Source: Theobroma cacao (taxonomy: Eukaryota > Streptophyta > Magnoliopsida > Malvales > Malvaceae). From it: DNA of 64,000 bases. The stretch spans positions 18,149,618 through 18,213,617 of the forward strand of contig NC_030851.1 in assembly GCF_000208745.1 (NCBI RefSeq), given 5' to 3'. A program made the translations under genes and the position numbers. Positions within the stretch are counted from its first letter, which is position 1; each line of letters opens with the position of its first letter. The notes beneath the pieces are model-generated. The model made no database searches. It was not told the DNA's origin and saw nothing but the letters and a program-made list of their open reading frames with translations. Below, piece by piece: positions 59,077 through 64,000 of this stretch.

Positions 59077-60629
59077 TGTGTTATAGAAAGTTATGAAAAT
59101 ATTTGTGATTGTGTTGCAAGTTGGCATTGTTAATTGCTCTCAAATTGCTTTTCATTTCAACAAAAAAATGGCTTTCGATGTAACAAGACCCATTTCAATT
59201 AAAATGCTCTGTTTCTCGCTGCAGCACGATTCATTTTCGCTACAGCGAGAAACTCTCAGGTTCTAGTGCAGTACTTTCACTTCGATAAAGATTTTGACCA
59301 CCTTTCCGTCTGAACTGAGAAAATTTGTAAACATCAAAGTTGTAGCCCTACCTCTTATCTTTCTAATGGTTAAAAAATCAGGTCAATTAAACTTCTGTAG
59401 TGGGAGATATGATAGAAAAACTAAAACATATGCAAACTAAGACTATTTCTCGCTGCAGCGAGAAACTTGTTGCCATGCTTGCTAACTTGCTTGATTTTGA
59501 TCTATTTTTCACCCATTTAACTTCATGGATTGATCATGGGTTTTTACAACACTATGAGGTTATTGATCAAAGTTTGAAATGAGGGGTTTTAGTAAGAAAT
59601 TAAATCAATTACATTGTTTTTGAAACAAGTGCATTATGATTTCCAAATTCTTCCTATCGATTGCTTGTTCCCTTCTTATGTTCACTCACTGAGTTTATAC
59701 TCATATTTTTAAACTTCATGTTTTCAGATTCAAAGGCAGTTGGGACCTAGATTGAGCTGTCCATGTATGCTCATCTTTTTGGTAAGTATTATGGCAACTC
59801 AATAGCTGTATCTTCACCCAGAGTCACCTCGCTGACGTTCTAGAGTCTTATGCTTGTGTACATGTATAAGTAATGAAGACCACTAAGATTCATGTTATAA
59901 GTCAAATATGTATATTTGATTACTGAAGCCACTGTAAGGTGGCAAATGAGTGATACTATGTTAGCATAATTCAATTATGAGTATTGGGTTACTATAAAAT
60001 GTTATTGAAATATTTTTAGTTGAGAATTACAATATGGGTTTGAGAAATGATGGTTTGGAATGATGATCGGGATTGCATAAATAGGCTTGCTTGGGCTTAG
60101 TAGGCTATGACCATTAGGCCCATGCGCCGGTCATAGCCTGAAATTTTGGGCTGTGACATGGCCAATTTGTGGTATCAATCCTTACATAGAGGTATACTAG
60201 TTGACTAGTATACCATTGACTTAAGAGGAATTTATGAAAGCCTTTTGTAGTCAATTTCTACCAAATAATGCGTAAGCCGCTAAAGTGCATGAGTTTGAGG
60301 CATTAGTGCAGACACTTGGCATGACAGTTTTGATTATGACATTAGTTTTCCATGTATGCGTCATACCATGTAGCTACTAAGGATTTGAGAATTCAACAAT
60401 TTGTAGATGGGTTGATCGAGTCACTGTTTAAAGTTGTTGCATCACAAGCCTTTAGTACCTATGCCTCCACAGTCGACTATGCATAGAGGATATTGAGGAG
60501 GATAAAGGAGAGTCGAGTGACTTGAAACAAAGCCAAGACGGCTAAGACTGAAGGCCATCAGGGCCAACAAAGTGTTAGTGCTTGGATTCGGCCTCAAGCT
60601 CAAACATAAAAACTATCAAGTAATTAAAA

Positions 60630-62321
60630 TGTAACGCATTAGAAAAATAAGCTAATATTTAATTAGAGAAACAACTAAATCCTATAGGATTAATGTTTGT
60701 GTTTTTCATGTAATTTTCAAATTAATTATGAACATTCATAAGTTTAAGAGTTACATTCCTTACTCTAGATATCGCAATCAAGAGCCCATTAAATCCAAAA
60801 AAGCTTGTGATGAAGCAAGTAACCCAAAAAGAGAATAAGACAGTCTAAAATCCTGCAATCGAAATCTTTACTTCTTTAACTTTATGATTTGTCAAATCTT
60901 CAGTCACCCAAGTGTTTGGCCTCTAACAATAATCCACAAGTGATCGAAAAAGACCTTCTCAAAGGTAAGATTTTACTTGTGCTAGCAAGTTTTGTTTCTA
61001 AAACAAAAAAACCAAAAGTTTTTGTCGAATCTTATTTCTATTAGATAGAGAAAATTATTATTTTTTTATTTTTATGAAACGGCTAAGAAGTAGTTGGAGG
61101 CTTAGAGTTTTAGTTAGCTAACATAACATATTTATATAGCCAAACTAAGTTGTAATCCTAGATACAATAATGGTATTTTTATTCATTTAAGCCCTTGTGA
61201 ACTTAATTAATTTTCTCACTTTATTTTGGTCTGTTTTAATTAAGTCTAACTTAATTAATTATCCTTATTTAATCCCAATAATGTCACCTAATGTGTGTGA
61301 CCCACTAGGCTTCAACATGTTGACTATAAATATAAATCCTACTCAAATATCAATTTGATAATTGATTTATATTTATAGATTATAAGCGGAATCTAGCAAT
61401 ACATTATAGCCACCCAAATGTTAGAAAGTCAATTAAAGAATTTGACAAAGCCTTTCAGTGATAAGCTTCTAGTGCAATCTAGTCCTTTCATCAAATATCC
61501 TAAATATGTCATAAAGCATGGCTTAGTGTCTACGTATAACATTTCATATTAATTCTCATAATTAATGACTAACCTTATGAATTTAGGAAACTAACTTTCT
61601 TCAAAGTTATTATGTTTTGGCCAAAAACTTTATACAAGTTAATCAAGAATTGAGAACAAATGAGATACATCCCCTTATATCACTTGGGGTGATGAATCCT
61701 CTCTTGACCACTCATTCACCTTCACATGCTTCATGGCATACCTAAAAACACCTTATCTAGGCATTGGTCACCTCCAGACCCATAGAAGTGAAATCAAAGT
61801 ATGTTAATCCCCATACAAGATGACTTAGTGTCTCAAGTCCAAGGACTAGTTGCATGACTATCATATGAGAACATATTACATAGACACTTGAGTGAAATAC
61901 AAAATGGAGTTCTCATAGTGGGTCATGTTTAGTGAACTTGTTCTTTAACAAGAACCTACATGTTATTCTCAAGTATCCCATATACTTCAATACATAAGAT
62001 CGATTGCTTACTTCTCAAGTAAAGAGGCTTAACATGTACCAATCTTTGAGCATTGTCAATACCTTGTCTTGACAATACAATGACCAGGAACAATTTTAGG
62101 AACATGGCTTTAAAGCGTAGTTGATCTCATAATTGTAACAATTTTGCAATTCTCTTGTAAGGCTTTTATGTTCTATGGGCTTCATCCAATTAGTACTTAA
62201 TAACTTCTTATTATTGCATTAATATGAAGGAAAACCTCTATCACATATTGTTATGCGATTTAGTATGCATTAAATAACAATATATCCCTTGATCAATCCA
62301 ATTGACTCTATGGCATAACCA
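60630..62321 (-). mobile_element. Copia-like solo LTR (copy C)
   Basis: Reverse complement follows copies A and B (for example TATCACTTGGGGTGATGAATCC near 61678 corresponds to the reverse of a segment near 4825). Plus-strand edges are TGTAACGC at 60630 and GCATAACCA at 62321. The flanks are AT-rich and do not give a clean duplication. It splits the Tekay gag. Confidence 0.65.
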
Positions 62322-63112
62322 AAATTTAGCTCTGGACATGGGTCGTCCACAAGCCACCAAGGCCAACATAGAGCTTCTCAGTCACATGGCTCCTAGTAGG
62401 GGAGTAACACAGTTAGTTCAAGATCTCAATGAAACAAAAGGGCACGTAGTGCATCAAGGTGGTAGACCTCAAGGTCTAATACTCAATCAATTTCACTTCG
62501 TCCCGTTTGTGGAAAGATACATGGAGAGGTATGCTGTCAAGTAGCAGGACTTTGTTTTAAGTGTGGACAATTGGACAAATAAAGAAGGATTGTCCTATGG
62601 CACCATGGACACAGGAGGGCTCACACCCCTCATCCTAAGCTACATTACCACCACCTCCTGTTGCATCTCAACCTATTCAAGTAGTTACTAGATTTAGAGG
62701 TAGAGGTACGGGTAGCTCTTCCTAGGGTAAAGCATTTAAGTTTGCACACCAGGAAGTAATTGGTAGGGGACAAGCCAGGGTTTATGCTTTAACACCTTAG
62801 GATGCTTAGACGTCCAACGTTATGGTTTTAAGTACCTTTTTTATTTATCGTTTTAAAGCATAAGTTTTATATGATTATGGATTTATGCATTCCTTTATGT
62901 CTTCACATTTTGCTTTGAAATTGAGTATTGATTATACTTTGATGGAATTTAGTCTAGTAGTAACTACTCCACCTAAGGAGATATTTATTGCCCAGTTTGA
63001 GTACAAGTTTTGTGTAGTTCGAATAAGGGATAATGACACATAAGCCACTCTGGTTTTGCTCGATATGTTGGACTTTGATGTGATCTTGAATATGGATTGG
63101 TTATTTCGATTT

Positions 63113-63810
63113 TGCACACGCAAGTATACATATTGAACAAGTAATATAGACTATAAGTCTAGATTATCGTTCCCACAAGGATTTTCTACTAAAGTTTCAC
63201 TAAGTACTAAAATTATATAACAAATTAATCTTATTTAAGCTAAACGACAATTGAAAAGGTAATCAAAGATAAAATTAAAACAAATAAACAAGAAATTAAC
63301 CAAAAAAGCTAAATATGTTGAGAAAAGCAATAGATTAAAGACCAATTATCATGGGTTCCTTCAACATTTCATCTGATACTGGCTTTTCTTGTTATTTATC
63401 TTTCCTAGGTGATTTTACTAACCTAGAATCCAAAGCTTTGGACAAGTCTTCGTCAAGATGCTTGTACAAATACCTAACTTAATTAGTTCACTATATGTCT
63501 ATAAGAATCAATTAAATTAAGTTCATTAAGCAAGTGTCCTAATTTGGCTATGTATGGCAATTGGCGTATGTCTACCTGAATCACAAATCAGATCACCTAA
63601 GTGATTTGAACATACACTATTCAAATCTTAGCCCAACCTAAAATCTCTTTGTTGAGTTTCAATTAGATTCACAAATCAATTAATTGTTGATAAGGTAATT
63701 AAAGGCATTAAGAACATATTTGAATAAGTAAAATGATACCAATTCATGATAAATAATAGAAAAACTAGTATTCAGATTACATGTTGAAATCCACCAAAAT
63801 CTTAGATAAG
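63113..63810 (-). repeat. Athila-like LTR fragment
   Basis: Begins TGCACACGCAAGTATACA, then TAGATTATCGTTCCCACAAG (63163-63182), a classic reversed Athila LTR end. Colinear with 25190-25960 (CTTCATCTGA, TTAGGCTA, TTAAGAACA landmarks). The other end is cut by the next LTR. Confidence 0.6.
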
Positions 63811-64000
63811 TGTCGTAACGTGCGGGTCCGTGAACCCGTCCGCCAGACGCGGGCGAAAATTAAAAATCTGGTTAGAAGTCACCACCAATCTTTTTTATCT
63901 AGGTGTGATTGGTCACCTATTAACCCGATTCTTAATCGACGAAGTCCTAAATTAATTTTAGGTCCGTCGAAAGAACGAGAACTGATCCACGTTTTTAAAT
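63811..64000 (+). repeat. 5' end of another LTR, cut by window edge
   Basis: Starts TGTCGTAACGTGCGGGTCCG. The GGTTAGAAGTCACCACCAAT and GGTGTGATTGGTCACCTATT strings resemble the beginning of large Tat/Ogre-type LTRs as I remember them. Base composition is less AT-rich than its surroundings. Confidence 0.45.

Larger units (their letters stand above)
57492..60158 (+). mobile_element. Tekay-like solo LTR inserted in gag
   Basis: 2667 bp, TGTAGTACCCC...GGGCTGTGACA, flanked by TGACC (57487-57491) and TGGCC (60159-60163), a 5-bp duplication with one change. The gag frame resumes across it. Contains one undetermined base (58308), a GA and a TG microsatellite, a 37-bp tandem array and the CTCGCTGCAGCGAG word cluster (59214-59462). 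Confidence 0.85.
56915..63112 (+). pseudogene. Third Tekay gag-protease pseudogene, split in three
   Basis: Pieces are 56915-57491, 60159-60629 and 62322-63112. The first has RELTLADVVANLQGVNRVIE, VSLLDFLKMKPSSYFGSDAI and FLDEMEKICITLGCSRVH. The second resumes the capsid (ANLWYQSLHRG) and runs to about 60600. The third holds a zinc-knuckle remnant CFKCGQLDK (about 62550), then protease (RVYALTP, VLYDYGFMHSF, LVLLDMLDFDVILNMDWL at 63055-63100). Protease breaks off at about 63112 against an LTR. Several stops. Confidence 0.78.

Overview
This window reads as plant nuclear DNA, most likely from a eudicot. It has two intact multi-exon genes with plant-type introns. Everything around them is AT-rich sequence built from nested, decayed LTR retrotransposons of plant lineages: Tekay/Del-like chromovirus, Athila-like and SIRE-like or other copia-like. 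There is no bacterial or organellar gene content. Species is not assignable from what I can see.

Layout. 1-6.2 kb: retrotransposon remnants (SIRE-like LTR piece, Athila-like LTR end with primer-binding site and gag, an LTR fragment, a copia-like solo LTR). 6.23-6.49 kb: an isolated GC-rich island made of consecutive hairpins with intron-like edges. 6.5-21.9 kb: the gene island. NUP54 (+, 9 coding exons, 393 codons, including one GC-AG intron) and GCS1/mannosyl-oligosaccharide glucosidase (-, 22 coding exons, 849 codons) converge tail to tail across about 1 kb. 22.6-28.8 kb: two SIRE-like LTRs in inverted orientation enclosing a Tekay-like LTR that itself carries an Athila-like solo LTR. 28.8-42.8 kb: a large LTR split first by a copia-like solo LTR and then by a complete Tekay-type element (32941-42601) with perfect 5-bp target duplications, tRNA-iMet primer site, gag-pro-RT-RH-IN-chromodomain and two long LTRs. 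43-50.4 kb: a second, minus-strand Tekay element missing most of its integrase. 50.4-56.7 kb: a patchwork of LTR pieces and a minus-strand Athila-like RT-RH-IN fragment. 56.7-63.1 kb: a third Tekay gag-protease cut by two solo LTRs. 63.1-64 kb: LTR fragments, the last one running off the window.

The two genes serve separate housekeeping roles: NUP54 in the central channel of the nuclear pore, GCS1 in the first trimming step of ER N-glycans. The retrotransposon coding regions all look dead. Many stops sit where family consensus has CGA, TGG or CAA/CAG, as expected of methyl-cytosine decay.

The most interesting unexplained signals are the hairpin-dense GC island at 6228-6488 and a shared habit of the LTR families here: each carries its own 10-16 bp palindromic word, reiterated in a short cluster (TATCGATA, CTCGATAC, CCTAGG, CTGCAG, ATCGAT types). 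Exon coordinates were derived by hand from splice signals and reading frame; repeat boundaries given as approximate are approximate.
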